Source: Sideroxydans sp. CL21
Lineage (GTDB): Bacteria; Pseudomonadota; Gammaproteobacteria; Burkholderiales; Gallionellaceae
Length of the DNA: 64,000 nt
Assembly (NCBI RefSeq): GCF_902459525.1
Contig: NZ_LR699166.1
Span: forward strand, 473,501 to 537,500
Direction of reading: 5' to 3'
The notes beneath the pieces are model-generated. The model did not search any database. It was not told the origin of the DNA and saw only the letters and a list, made by a program, of their open reading frames with translations. The stretch's first letter is position 1. Each line of letters starts with the position of its first letter. This document shows, one piece after another, positions 16,649 to 24,999 of this stretch. The translations under genes were made by a program, and so were the position numbers.

Positions 16649-18040
16649 TTAGGTTTTCTTCCGCTGTTCCAGTTGATGCGTGCAGTCCAGCGCGGCGAGT
16701 TTGTAGCACTCCGCCAGCGTCGGATAGTTGAAGACATTGCTGATCAGGTCGCGCACCGTGCCGTGCAGGTTCATCACCAGCTGGCCGATATGGACGAGTT
16801 CGCTGGCCTGTTCGCCGACGATGTGCACGCCCAGAATTTTCTCGTTGCGAGTATCCACGATCAGTTTCAGCATGCCCTGCGCATCGCCGATGATCTGGCC
16901 GCGTGCGCTGTCCTTGAAATAGGCGCGCCCGACGATGCAGGGAATGTTCTCCTGGTGGACTTCCTTTTCGGTCTTGCCGACGTAGGAGATTTCCGGGATG
17001 GTGTAGACCGCCATTGGCAGGTTGTCCGCGGTGACATATTCGGCGCCGCCCAGGGCATGCAGCACTGCGGCGCGTCCCTGTTCCATGCCGGTGGAGGCAA
17101 GGGCGGGACGGCCGACCAGGTCGCCCACGGCGTAGATGTGCGGCACGCTGGTCTGGAAATGCCGGTCGACCCCGATCCAGCCGTCCTGCACGCTGACGCC
17201 AGCCGCAGCCAGGTTCAGGCCGCCGCTGTTGGGCTCCCTGCCTTGCGCATAGAGCACCGCATCGGCACGGATCTGTTTGCCGCTTTCCAGTACCGTGACG
17301 GTCCCGTTTCCTTCATGCCGGATTTCCGCAACCCGTTCCCGCATGTGGAACGTGACGCCCATGCCGAGAAAACTGTCGGCCAGCACGCCGACGACATCCT
17401 CGCTCAGGTACTCCAGCAATTGCGCGTGACTGTCCACCACGCAGACTTGCACGCCCAAAGCGGCAAAGATCGAGACGAATTCGCAGGCGATGACGCCGCC
17501 GCCGACGACCAGCAGGCTGTCCGGCAGGTGACGAAGATTCAGGATCGACGTGGAATCCAGCACTGTCTTTTTGTCGAAGGGAATGTTGACAGGACGGCGC
17601 GGCCTGGAACCGCAGGCAAGAATGATGATCCCGGCGGAGATATGGCGGGTGTTGCCCCCTGCGTCGGCGACCTGGACCGTGTTCGCGTCGACAAACGAGG
17701 CTTCGCCCGGGATCAGTGCCACACCGTGGCGCAACAGTCGTTGCAGGATCACCGACTCCTGCTGTGCGATGACGGCTTCCTTGCGGCGCACCGCGTCCGC
17801 CAGCAAACCGTGACGGCTGCGGCCGTCGGGCGCGAGCGCCTGGCGCATGCCGCCGGAGCGCGAAAGCAGGTACGACACTTCGCGCATGGCCTTGCTGGGT
17901 ATGGTGCCGGTCTGCAGTCCGGCACCGCCGATCTTGGGTTTGCGTTCGACTATCGCGGCACGCTTGCCCATGCGCGCTGCCTGCCAGGCCGCATGTTGGC
18001 CGGCGGGGCCGGAACCGATGATGAGAACGTCGTAGTCCAT
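16649..18040 (-). CDS. sth: Soluble pyridine nucleotide transhydrogenase
   Basis: This 463-residue flavoprotein has an FAD-binding start (DVLIIGSGPAGQHAAWQA), an NAD-binding motif (VVGGGVIACEFVSIF) and a C-terminal dimerisation domain of the disulfide-reductase fold. The usual redox CxxxxC is replaced by GAGLQTGTIPSK, and this absence of the disulfide separates Sth/UdhA from lipoamide dehydrogenase and glutathione reductase. It re-equilibrates NADPH and NAD in the cytosol. It converges with cytochrome b561. A long open frame on the opposite strand (16673-18082) is a shadow. Confidence 0.92.
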   Translation of the reverse strand: MDYDVLIIGSGPAGQHAAWQAARMGKRAAIVERKPKIGGAGLQTGTIPSKAMREVSYLLSRSGGMRQALAPDGRSRHGLLADAVRRKEAVIAQQESVILQRLLRHGVALIPGEASFVDANTVQVADAGGNTRHISAGIIILACGSRPRRPVNIPFDKKTVLDSTSILNLRHLPDSLLVVGGGVIACEFVSIFAALGVQVCVVDSHAQLLEYLSEDVVGVLADSFLGMGVTFHMRERVAEIRHEGNGTVTVLESGKQIRADAVLYAQGREPNSGGLNLAAAGVSVQDGWIGVDRHFQTSVPHIYAVGDLVGRPALASTGMEQGRAAVLHALGGAEYVTADNLPMAVYTIPEISYVGKTEKEVHQENIPCIVGRAYFKDSARGQIIGDAQGMLKLIVDTRNEKILGVHIVGEQASELVHIGQLVMNLHGTVRDLISNVFNYPTLAECYKLAALDCTHQLEQRKKT

Positions 18041-18125
18041 GTTGGGTTGTCCGCTATGAAAGTATCAATCCGTTCACCCTAAACCTGTCGAAGGGTGGAC
18101 TCTTCAGTTTCTGCCTGCACCGTTT

Positions 18126-18181
18126 CCGTTCATGGTTCGGCAGGCCTGTCCTGAATACATCGAAGGACTCACCACGAACGG
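18126..18181. repeat. Palindromic intergenic repeat
   Basis: This 56-base element has outer arms CCGTTC.TGGT and ACCACGAACGG that pair with each other, with a CATCGAAGGA-type core. A partial word of the same family (CCTGTCGAAGGG) lies just upstream near 18085, and a degenerate relative at 7841-7925. It lies between the starts/ends of sth and metG, downstream of metG, and could act as an mRNA 3' hairpin. Confidence 0.55.
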
Positions 18182-18195
18182 AGTTTTTTGTCGAA

Positions 18196-20430
18196 TTACT
18201 TGATGCGCATGCCGGGTTGCGCACCCGCATCCGGCGACAGGATGAACAGCCCCGGCGTTTCACCAGAAGCCGCCAGCACCATGCCTTCCGACAAGCCGAA
18301 TTTCATCTTGCGCGGCGCGAGGTTGGCGACCATCACCGTCATTCGCCCTTTTAATTTTTCCGGATCGTAAGCTGACTTGATGCCGGCGAACACGGTGCGC
18401 GGTTGCGCCTCGCCGATATCCAGCGTCAGCTTCAACAGTTTTTCCGCACCTTCCACGTGCTCGGCATTCACGATGCGCGCCACGCGCAGGTCGATCTTGG
18501 CGAAGTCATCAATCGAAATGGTCGGCGCGATAGCGCCGGCGTTTGCCCCCTCGCCCTTTAAGGGAGAGGGTTGGGGAGAGGGTAGAGTCTGTGCAGTCCC
18601 GGCGCTTGGCGAAATAGTGTGTTGCTGTGCCTCAGCATGGCGTTGCTGCGAATGAGTTTCGGTCATGGGCTTCAAGCTTTCCTGATTGGCGGCGACCATG
18701 GCTTCGATGAGTTTGGGGTCGAGGCGGGTGGCCAAATGTTGATAGGTGTTGACGTTGGTTGGAAGCACGGCGAGATCGGCCCAGGTGAAATCGCTGGCCA
18801 TGCCGAACAATTCGCGTGCGACGCGAGATGTCAGCGCCGGTAACACCGGGCTCAGCAGGATCGAGAGCACATAGAATCCATGCAGTGCGCGCGAACTGAT
18901 GTCTTGCAGCGCTGCACGTTGCGTTTCATCCTTGGCCAGTGTCCACGGTGCTGCAGCGGCAATCTCGACATTGATGCGGTCGGCGATGGCCATGATATCG
19001 CGCAGCGCACGGGCGTAGTCTCTGGCTTCGAACGATTCGGAGACCAATTGGCCGCTGACGATCGCGCCGTCAAGCAGGCGTTTCGAGTTGGAAAAGACCA
19101 GTTTCCCATCAAAAAGCTTGGTGAGAAATCCTGCACAGCGGCTCGCAATATTGATGTACTTCCCGATCAAATCGCTATTCACCTTCGCCACAAAATCTTC
19201 AAGATTCAGGTCGATGTCTTCCATCGTGCCGTTCAGTTTCGCGGCATAGTAGTAGCGCAGGTATTCGGTGTTCTTGATGTGGTCGACATAGCTGCGCGCG
19301 GTGATGAAAGTGCCGCGCGATTTGCTCATCTTCTCGCCGTTGACGGTGAGGAAGCCGTGAGCGAACAATTTGGTCGGCGTGCGGAAACCGGCGTGTTGCA
19401 ACATGGCGGGCCAGAACAGCGCGTGGAAATACAGGATGTCCTTGCCTATGAAATGGTAAAGCTCGGCATCCGAGCCTTGCTTCCAGTAGTCGTCGAAATT
19501 CAAGGGCGTGCCCTCACCTCCAGCCCCTCTCCCGGTGGGCGAGGGAAGGGATTGCCCCCTCTCCCCATGGGAGAGGGTTGGGGTGAGGGTGCTTTTGTTG
19601 CACAGCTGCTTGAAGCTGCCCATGTAACCCACCGGCGCATCCAGCCAGACATAAAAATACTTGCCCGGCGCATCGGGGATCTCGAAGCCGAAGTAGGGCG
19701 CATCGCGCGAGATGTCCCAGTCGGTCAGTTTGTTCTCGCCTTCGGCGCCCAGCCATTCCTGCATCTTGTTGGCGGCCTCTTGCTGCAATGGAGGCACATT
19801 AGTTAGCTTTCCTGTTGTCCATTCGCGCAGAAACTTTTGGCAGCTTGCAGATGAAAGTTTGAAGAAGTAATGGTCGGAGTTGCGCAGTTCCGGCTTGGCG
19901 CCGGACACGGCAGAATAGGGCTCGATGAGGTCAGTGGGCGCATACGCCGCACCGCACACCTCGCAGTTGTCACCGTACTGGTCCTTGGCGTGGCACTTGG
20001 GGCATTCGCCCTTGATGAAGCGGTCCGGCAGGAACATGTTCTTGACGGGGTCGAAGTACTGCTCGATGGAACGCACCTCGATCAGGCCGTTGGCTTTCAG
20101 CGTGCGGTAGATGCCCTGGGCGGACTCTTTGGTATCGTCCGAATTGGTTGAGCCGTAATTGTCGAAAGCCACATGGAAAGCGGCAAAATCGTCGAAATGC
20201 TCCTGCCAGACGCGGGCGATCAGCTGTTCCGGCGTGATGCCTTCCTTTTCGGCGCGCAGCATGATGGGGGTGCCGTGGGTGTCGTCGGCGCAGATGTAAT
20301 GGCAGGTGTTGCCGCGCATCTTCTGGAAGCGGACCCAGATATCGGTCTGGATGTATTCGACGAGGTGACCTAAGTGGATGCTTCCATTGGCATATGGAAG
20401 GGCGGAGGTGACGAGGATTTTACGCGGCAT
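18196..20430 (-). CDS. metG: Methionyl-tRNA synthetase with two in-frame repeat insertions
   Basis: This class I synthetase charges tRNA-Met. The HIGH motif is HLGH in [14 protein letters not shown], the zinc knuckle is [17 protein letters not shown], and the KMSKS loop is [13 protein letters not shown]-terminal Trbp111-like dimerisation domain begins near residue 635 ([13 protein letters not shown]). At about 744 residues it is some 65 longer than E. coli MetG. The excess lies at two places where palindromic intergenic-type repeats sit in frame: residues about 280-308 ([17 protein letters not shown]) and 613-628 ([13 protein letters not shown]). Both are low-complexity Ser/Pro/Gly stretches between conserved blocks. 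The start [16 protein letters not shown] is conserved. Confidence 0.95.
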   Translation of the reverse strand: MPRKILVTSALPYANGSIHLGHLVEYIQTDIWVRFQKMRGNTCHYICADDTHGTPIMLRAEKEGITPEQLIARVWQEHFDDFAAFHVAFDNYGSTNSDDTKESAQGIYRTLKANGLIEVRSIEQYFDPVKNMFLPDRFIKGECPKCHAKDQYGDNCEVCGAAYAPTDLIEPYSAVSGAKPELRNSDHYFFKLSSASCQKFLREWTTGKLTNVPPLQQEAANKMQEWLGAEGENKLTDWDISRDAPYFGFEIPDAPGKYFYVWLDAPVGYMGSFKQLCNKSTLTPTLSHGERGQSLPSPTGRGAGGEGTPLNFDDYWKQGSDAELYHFIGKDILYFHALFWPAMLQHAGFRTPTKLFAHGFLTVNGEKMSKSRGTFITARSYVDHIKNTEYLRYYYAAKLNGTMEDIDLNLEDFVAKVNSDLIGKYINIASRCAGFLTKLFDGKLVFSNSKRLLDGAIVSGQLVSESFEARDYARALRDIMAIADRINVEIAAAAPWTLAKDETQRAALQDISSRALHGFYVLSILLSPVLPALTSRVARELFGMASDFTWADLAVLPTNVNTYQHLATRLDPKLIEAMVAANQESLKPMTETHSQQRHAEAQQHTISPSAGTAQTLPSPQPSPLKGEGANAGAIAPTISIDDFAKIDLRVARIVNAEHVEGAEKLLKLTLDIGEAQPRTVFAGIKSAYDPEKLKGRMTVMVANLAPRKMKFGLSEGMVLAASGETPGLFILSPDAGAQPGMRIK
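18547..18585. repeat. Palindromic repeat inside metG (linker copy)
   Basis: The bases CCCCCTCGCCCTTTAAGGG and the following GAGAGGGTTGGGGAGAGGG form a hairpin built of CCCTC/GAGGG arms. The same sequence type occurs in metG at 19507-19592 and in a non-coding gap at 45456-45492. Translated on the minus strand it gives [13 protein letters not shown], located in the linker before the C-terminal dimerisation domain. Confidence 0.75.
19507..19592. repeat. Double palindromic repeat inside the metG catalytic region
   Basis: Two hairpins of the CCCTCTCCC/GGGAGAGGG type stand back to back, and the outer arms CCCTCAC and GTGAGGG pair as well. On the minus strand it is translated in frame as about 29 residues between [10 protein letters not shown] and NFDDYWKQG, a point where other MetG proteins have only a few residues. 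It keeps the reading frame open and lacks stop codons. Confidence 0.8.
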
Positions 20431-20543
20431 ATTGCAAGATTCCCTGGATAAGGCGCGATTGTAGCAAAACCCGCACACGGCTGCGGAATTGGGTAAAATC
20501 GCGCCCGTTGAATTTCAAGGAGAAGCGGGAAGGGGTAGGGCGA

Positions 20544-20635
20544 GAAGGGGGAAGAGGGAAGGGGGAAGGGTAACTTCAGTGCAGTGCTGAACCTTTCTGC
20601 TTTTACCCTTCACCCTTCCCCCTTTACCCTTCCCG
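20544..20635. repeat. Purine/pyrimidine palindrome upstream of dcd
   Basis: The left arm (20544-20573) is a run of GGGAAG and AAGGGTAA words. The right arm (20603-20635) is the complementary TTACCCTTC/CCCTT run. They are separated by about 29 bases and would form a long hairpin in the dcd leader. The structure ends six bases before the dcd ATG. It belongs to the class of GGGTGAAGGG-type intergenic repeats. Confidence 0.6.
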
Positions 20636-20641
20636 GATTTT

Positions 20642-21208
20642 ATGAGCATCAAGGCAGACAAATGGATACGCCGCATGGCGGAACAGCACGGCATGATCGA
20701 GCCGTTCGAGCCGAACCAGGTGAAGGAAGTGGACGGCAAGAAGATCGTATCCTACGGCACATCCAGCTACGGCTATGACATCCGTTGTGCGCGCGAATTC
20801 AAGCTGTTCACCAACATCAACAGCACCATCGTCGATCCCAAGAACTTCGACCCGAATTCGTTCGTGAACGTGGAAGCCGACTTTTGCGTGATCCCGCCCA
20901 ATTCGTTCGCGCTGGCGCGCACGGTCGAATACTTCCGCATCCCGCGCAACGTGCTGACCATCTGCCTCGGCAAATCGACCTATGCGCGTTGCGGGATTAT
21001 CGTCAACGTCACACCGTTCGAGCCCGAGTGGGAAGGCTACGTGACGCTGGAATTCTCGAACACCACGCCGTTGCCGGCGAAGATCTACGCCAACGAAGGC
21101 GTGGCGCAGGTGCTGTTCTTCGAGAGCGACGAAGTATGCGAAACCTCGTACAAAGACCGCGGTGGCAAGTATCAGGGCCAGGTCGGCGTGACCCTGCCGA
21201 AGACCTGA
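20642..21208 (+). CDS. dcd: dCTP deaminase
   Basis: This 188-residue protein matches bacterial dCTP deaminase in length and sequence: [20 protein letters not shown] at the start, [16 protein letters not shown], and the catalytic-region words [20 protein letters not shown] and [10 protein letters not shown]. The enzyme converts dCTP to dUTP on the route to dTTP. It is divergent from metG; the gap holds a palindromic repeat rather than an obvious ribosome-binding site. Its stop overlaps the start of the following small gene (TGATG). Confidence 0.95.
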   Translation: MSIKADKWIRRMAEQHGMIEPFEPNQVKEVDGKKIVSYGTSSYGYDIRCAREFKLFTNINSTIVDPKNFDPNSFVNVEADFCVIPPNSFALARTVEYFRIPRNVLTICLGKSTYARCGIIVNVTPFEPEWEGYVTLEFSNTTPLPAKIYANEGVAQVLFFESDEVCETSYKDRGGKYQGQVGVTLPKT

Positions 21209-21429
21209 TGCTGCGCGCAGAACAAATCGTCTGGCGCACTCCCGAAGGCAAGATCGTCTCCTGCGTGGAAAAGAACAAGGTGCTGCAGGAGAACCTCGCC
21301 GAGATCCGCCAGGTCTGCCAGGATGCACTCGAAGATGCCGCACTCATGGGCTGCGACGAGCAGCAATTCCTCCGGGTGCTGGCCGAACTGGTCGCACAGC
21401 TCAAAAACCCCTATCCGCCACGCGAATAG
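21208..21429 (+). CDS. Small conserved-looking protein translationally coupled to dcd
   Basis: This 73-residue protein begins at the ATG that overlaps the dcd stop as TGATG. It is hydrophilic and helix-prone, with an N-terminal QIVWRTPEGKIVSC and a central coiled-like EKNKVLQENLAEIRQVCQDA. There are no membrane segments and no motif I can tie to a function. The tight coupling and good codon pattern argue that it is real. A role linked to nucleotide metabolism would be guesswork. Confidence 0.7.
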   Translation: MLRAEQIVWRTPEGKIVSCVEKNKVLQENLAEIRQVCQDALEDAALMGCDEQQFLRVLAELVAQLKNPYPPRE

Positions 21430-21513
21430 CGCCTTTTGTATTTACCCCGTCGCCTATAAAACCTGCGACAATCCGCGCCACTTTAATCTGTAATCCCCTG
21501 TAGGGAGTTATCC

Positions 21514-21600
21514 ATGAAATTCAATTTTAGTTACGACATCACATTGGCCGATGGCCAATATGAGTCTCCACTGAAATTTCACCTGAGGAACTTAAGATGA
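21514..21600 (+). CDS. Putative 28-residue leader peptide of the decarboxylase gene
   Basis: A short frame begins at ATG 21514 after a GGGAG seven bases upstream and ends in a TGA that overlaps the decarboxylase ATG (ATGA). It encodes 28 residues starting MKFNFSYDITLADGQ. Its first five residues, MKFNF, are the same as those of the decarboxylase. It could couple or regulate translation of the next gene, or be a remnant of a duplicated start. It has no known homologue that I recognise. Confidence 0.5.
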   Translation: MKFNFSYDITLADGQYESPLKFHLRNLR

Positions 21601-23843
21601 AGTTCAATTTTCCCATCATCATCATCGATGAAGACTTCCGTTCGGAAAACGCGAGCGGCCACGGCATTCGCGATCTCGCCGATGCGCTGGAAAAAGAAGG
21701 CATTGAAGTCGTCGGCATGACCAGTTATGGCGACCTGACTTCGTTCGCACAGCAGCAAAGCCGCGCTTCGGCTTTTGTGCTGTCCATCGACGATGAGGAA
21801 TTCGGCGCAGGGAGTGAGGAAGAAACCGAAGTCGCGCTGCGTACCTTGCGCGCATTCGTGGAAGAGATCCGCTTCAAGAACGCCGACATACCGATCTACC
21901 TTTACGGCGAAACTCGCACCTCGCGCCACATCCCGAACGACATCCTGCGCGAGCTGCACGGCTTCATCCACATGCACGAAGACACGCCGGAATTCGTGGC
22001 GCGCCATATCATCCGCGAGGCAAAATCCTACCTCGATACCCTGGCGCCGCCGTTCTTCCGCGCGCTGGTGGATTACGCGCAGGATGGTTCCTATTCCTGG
22101 CACTGTCCGGGACACTCCGGCGGCGTGGCGTTCCTGAAGTCTCCGGTGGGGCGCATGTTCCACCAGTTCTTTGGCGAGAACATGCTGCGCGCCGACGTGT
22201 GCAATGCGGTGGACGAACTGGGGCAGTTGCTCGACCACACGGGTCCGGTTGCGGCTTCCGAACGCAATGCTGCGCGCATCTTCAATGCTGACCACCTGTT
22301 CTTCGTCACCAACGGCACCTCGACTTCCAACAAGATCGTGTGGCATTCGATGGTGGCGCCGGACGACATCGTGGTGGTCGACCGCAACTGTCACAAGTCC
22401 ATCCTGCACGCGATCATGATGACCGGCGCGGTGCCGGTGTTCCTGACACCGACGCGCAACAACTTCGGCATCATCGGGCCGATTCCGAAATCCGAATTCG
22501 AGCGCGAGACCATCCAGAAGAAGATCGACGCCAATCCTTTCATCAAAGACAAGACCAAAAAGCCGCGCATCCTCACCATCACACAGAGTACTTACGACGG
22601 CGTCATGTACAACGTGGAAATGCTGAAAGAGATGCTGGACGGCAAGATCGATGCCTTGCACTTCGACGAAGCCTGGCTGCCGCACGCGGCATTCCACGAT
22701 TTCTACAAGAGCATGCATGCCATCGGCCGCGACCGGCCGCGCGCAAAAGAATCCATGATCTTCTCGACTCAATCGACGCACAAATTGCTGGCCGGCCTGT
22801 CGCAGGCATCGCAAATTCTGGTGCGCGATAGCGAGTCGCGCAAACTGGATCGCGACTGTTTCAATGAAGCCTACCTGATGCACACCTCGACTTCACCGCA
22901 GTACGCCATCATCGCCTCGTGCGACGTGGCGGCAGCGATGATGGAACCGCCCGGCGGCACGGCGCTGGTGGAAGAGTCCATCGCCGAGGCACTCGACTTC
23001 CGCCGCGCCATGCGCAAGGTGGATGAAGAATGGGGCGCGGATTGGTGGTTCAAGGTGTGGGGCCCCGATTACCTTTCCGAAGAAGGTATGGCGGAGCGCG
23101 AGGACTGGGTGCTGCGCACCGAGGATCGCTGGCACGGCTTCGGCAAACTCGCCGAAGGCTTCAACATGCTCGACCCGATCAAGGCCACGGTCATTACGCC
23201 GGGTCTGGATGTGGACGGCGACTTCGCGGACAGCGGCATCCCCGCCAGCATCGTCACCAAATATCTCGCCGAGCACGGCGTGGTGGTGGAGAAGTGCGGC
23301 CTGTACTCCTTCTTTATCATGTTCACCATCGGCATCACCAAAGGACGCTGGAACACCATGGTGACCGAGCTCCAGCAGTTCAAGGACGACTACGACAAGA
23401 ACCAGCCGTTGTGGCGCGTGCTGCCGGAATTCATCGTCAAGAACCCGCGCTATGAAAAGATCGGCCTGCGCGACCTGTGCGATCAGATCCACGGTATCTA
23501 TAAAACCAACGACGTGGCGCGCCTCACTACCGAGATGTACCTGTCCAGCATGGTGCCGGCGATGAAGCCGTCGGATGCGTTTGCCAAGATGGCGCACGGC
23601 GAGATCGAGCGCGTTTCCATCGACGATCTGGAGGGACGTATCACTGCCGTACTTCTGACGCCCTATCCGCCGGGCATTCCCCTGCTGATCCCGGGTGAAC
23701 GTTTCAACAAGACCATCGTCGATTACCTCAGGTTCGCGCGCGATTTCAACAGGCGTTTCCCCGGTTTCGAGACCGATATTCACGGACTCGTGGCGGAGAA
23801 GAGCAACGGTGATTGCGTGTATTACGTGGACTGCGTGATATAG
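21597..23843 (+). CDS. Arginine/lysine/ornithine decarboxylase (PLP, AdiA/LdcC family)
   Basis: This 748-residue protein has the three-part build of the biodegradative amino-acid decarboxylases. The wing/response-regulator-like domain covers about 1-130. The PLP-binding core runs to about 600, with CPGHSGGVAFLKSP, FDEAWLPHAAFHDFY and the PLP-lysine motif STQSTHKLLAGLSQAS, and a C-terminal domain follows with TPYPPGIPLLIPGE. It decarboxylates a basic amino acid to a diamine or agmatine. The exact substrate cannot be read from motifs; the SQSTHKLL context is shared by AdiA and LdcC. GAGG lies upstream of the ATG, inside the leader frame. Confidence 0.9.
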   Translation: MKFNFPIIIIDEDFRSENASGHGIRDLADALEKEGIEVVGMTSYGDLTSFAQQQSRASAFVLSIDDEEFGAGSEEETEVALRTLRAFVEEIRFKNADIPIYLYGETRTSRHIPNDILRELHGFIHMHEDTPEFVARHIIREAKSYLDTLAPPFFRALVDYAQDGSYSWHCPGHSGGVAFLKSPVGRMFHQFFGENMLRADVCNAVDELGQLLDHTGPVAASERNAARIFNADHLFFVTNGTSTSNKIVWHSMVAPDDIVVVDRNCHKSILHAIMMTGAVPVFLTPTRNNFGIIGPIPKSEFERETIQKKIDANPFIKDKTKKPRILTITQSTYDGVMYNVEMLKEMLDGKIDALHFDEAWLPHAAFHDFYKSMHAIGRDRPRAKESMIFSTQSTHKLLAGLSQASQILVRDSESRKLDRDCFNEAYLMHTSTSPQYAIIASCDVAAAMMEPPGGTALVEESIAEALDFRRAMRKVDEEWGADWWFKVWGPDYLSEEGMAEREDWVLRTEDRWHGFGKLAEGFNMLDPIKATVITPGLDVDGDFADSGIPASIVTKYLAEHGVVVEKCGLYSFFIMFTIGITKGRWNTMVTELQQFKDDYDKNQPLWRVLPEFIVKNPRYEKIGLRDLCDQIHGIYKTNDVARLTTEMYLSSMVPAMKPSDAFAKMAHGEIERVSIDDLEGRITAVLLTPYPPGIPLLIPGERFNKTIVDYLRFARDFNRRFPGFETDIHGLVAEKSNGDCVYYVDCVI

Positions 23844-23896
23844 CGATTCCCTGTTTCATGCCTGGGGGCTGACATAGAGAATGCCAGGTAGGTCAT

Positions 23897-24319
23897 ATGA
23901 GTGAAGACAACGACAAGCTGCGCATCGACAAATGGCTGTGGGCTGCCCGCTTCTTCAAGACGCGCAGCCTTGCTGTCGATGCAGTGGAAGCCGGCCGGGT
24001 GACAATGAACGAGGCGCGCATCAAACCCGCCAAGGCCATCGGCCCCGGCGACCATCTGGTCATCCGCCTCGGACAATATCATTTCGAAGTCGAGGTGCTG
24101 GGACTTTCCAACAAGCGGGGTCCCGCATCGGAAGCGCAGAAGCTTTACCGCGAAAGCGAAGAAAGCAAAGCGCGGCGGGCCGAGATCGCCGCCAATCTCA
24201 AGGCGCTGCCGCAACCGACATTCAAAGGCAGACCGACCAAACGCGACCGGCGCGAGATCGAGCGTTTCGAATCCGAAACCAGGGGCGTATCAAAGAGTGC
24301 ATGGGGCGATTTTGAGTAA
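23897..24319 (+). CDS. hslR: Ribosome-associated heat shock protein Hsp15 (S4 domain)
   Basis: This 140-residue basic protein has an S4 RNA-binding domain at residues 8-70 (RIDKWLWAARFFKTRSLAVD, then AGRVTMNEARIKPA). A charged C-terminal tail follows (GRPTKRDRREIERF). This is the HslR/Hsp15 layout. Hsp15 binds free 50S subunits carrying nascent chains and helps recycle them. The length fits the E. coli protein (133 residues). It lies 53 bases after the decarboxylase. Confidence 0.9.
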   Translation: MSEDNDKLRIDKWLWAARFFKTRSLAVDAVEAGRVTMNEARIKPAKAIGPGDHLVIRLGQYHFEVEVLGLSNKRGPASEAQKLYRESEESKARRAEIAANLKALPQPTFKGRPTKRDRREIERFESETRGVSKSAWGDFE

Positions 24320-24364
24320 GGCGGCCTGTATTGACGCCGCAACTTTCATGGCCGCCATATCAAT

Positions 24365-24889
24365 ATGACAAATGAAACCGGCAGCAAACCGCGTCAAGCA
24401 AAATGGCGCAACCATGCCGTCAACGTATTGCTGTTCATTGTTGTCGTTGTCGGCATCCGTGCCTGGCAGCAGCGCGACATGATCAGCGGCACGGCGCCAG
24501 TCTTGCGGGGCGTTACACTGACAGGACAACCCTACATCCTGCCCGCGCATCCCGCGCAGCCTGTGCTGGTGCATTTCTGGGGAACATGGTGCCCGATCTG
24601 CCGTACCGAGCAGAGTTCCATCGCGGCCATCGCGCACGATCATCCGAACATCATTACCGTCGCCATGCAAAGCGGCAAACCGGAAGAGGTTGCCAGGTAC
24701 ATGCATGAACAGGGCATCGATTTTCCGGTCGTGAATGATGCCGACGGCGCCATCTCCAACGCGTGGGGAGTGCATGCAGTCCCTGCCAGCTTCATCATCG
24801 CACCCGACGGGAAAATCCACTTTATCGAAGTGGGCTACACCACCGGGGTGGGGCTCAGGCTTCGACTTTGGCTGGCTGGAATAATCTGA
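24365..24889 (+). CDS. Membrane-anchored thioredoxin-like protein disulfide oxidoreductase
   Basis: This 174-residue protein has one N-terminal membrane helix (residues 18-34, VLLFIVVVVGIRAW) and a periplasmic thioredoxin-fold domain. The active site is WGTWCPICRTEQ and the cis-proline loop is HAVPASFII. This resembles the TlpA/ResA and ScsD groups, which reduce or isomerise disulfides outside the membrane, for example in cytochrome c maturation. No DsbD or heme-lyase gene is adjacent, so the partner is unknown. Confidence 0.85.
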   Translation: MTNETGSKPRQAKWRNHAVNVLLFIVVVVGIRAWQQRDMISGTAPVLRGVTLTGQPYILPAHPAQPVLVHFWGTWCPICRTEQSSIAAIAHDHPNIITVAMQSGKPEEVARYMHEQGIDFPVVNDADGAISNAWGVHAVPASFIIAPDGKIHFIEVGYTTGVGLRLRLWLAGII

Positions 24890-24999
24890 TTCGGAACTCG
24901 GCGACGAAAAAGATAAACTCATCAAAAATGACGACATCGCCATGTATCATGCAAAGGTGAGCGGACAAGACAATATGCAGATATACCGTTCAAGCATGG

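Noticed and set aside
16673-18082. Long plus-strand open frame (469 codons) opposite sth
   Set aside because: It is the antisense shadow of sth, whose motifs and length fit a real flavoprotein. The shadow has no recognisable domain or start context.
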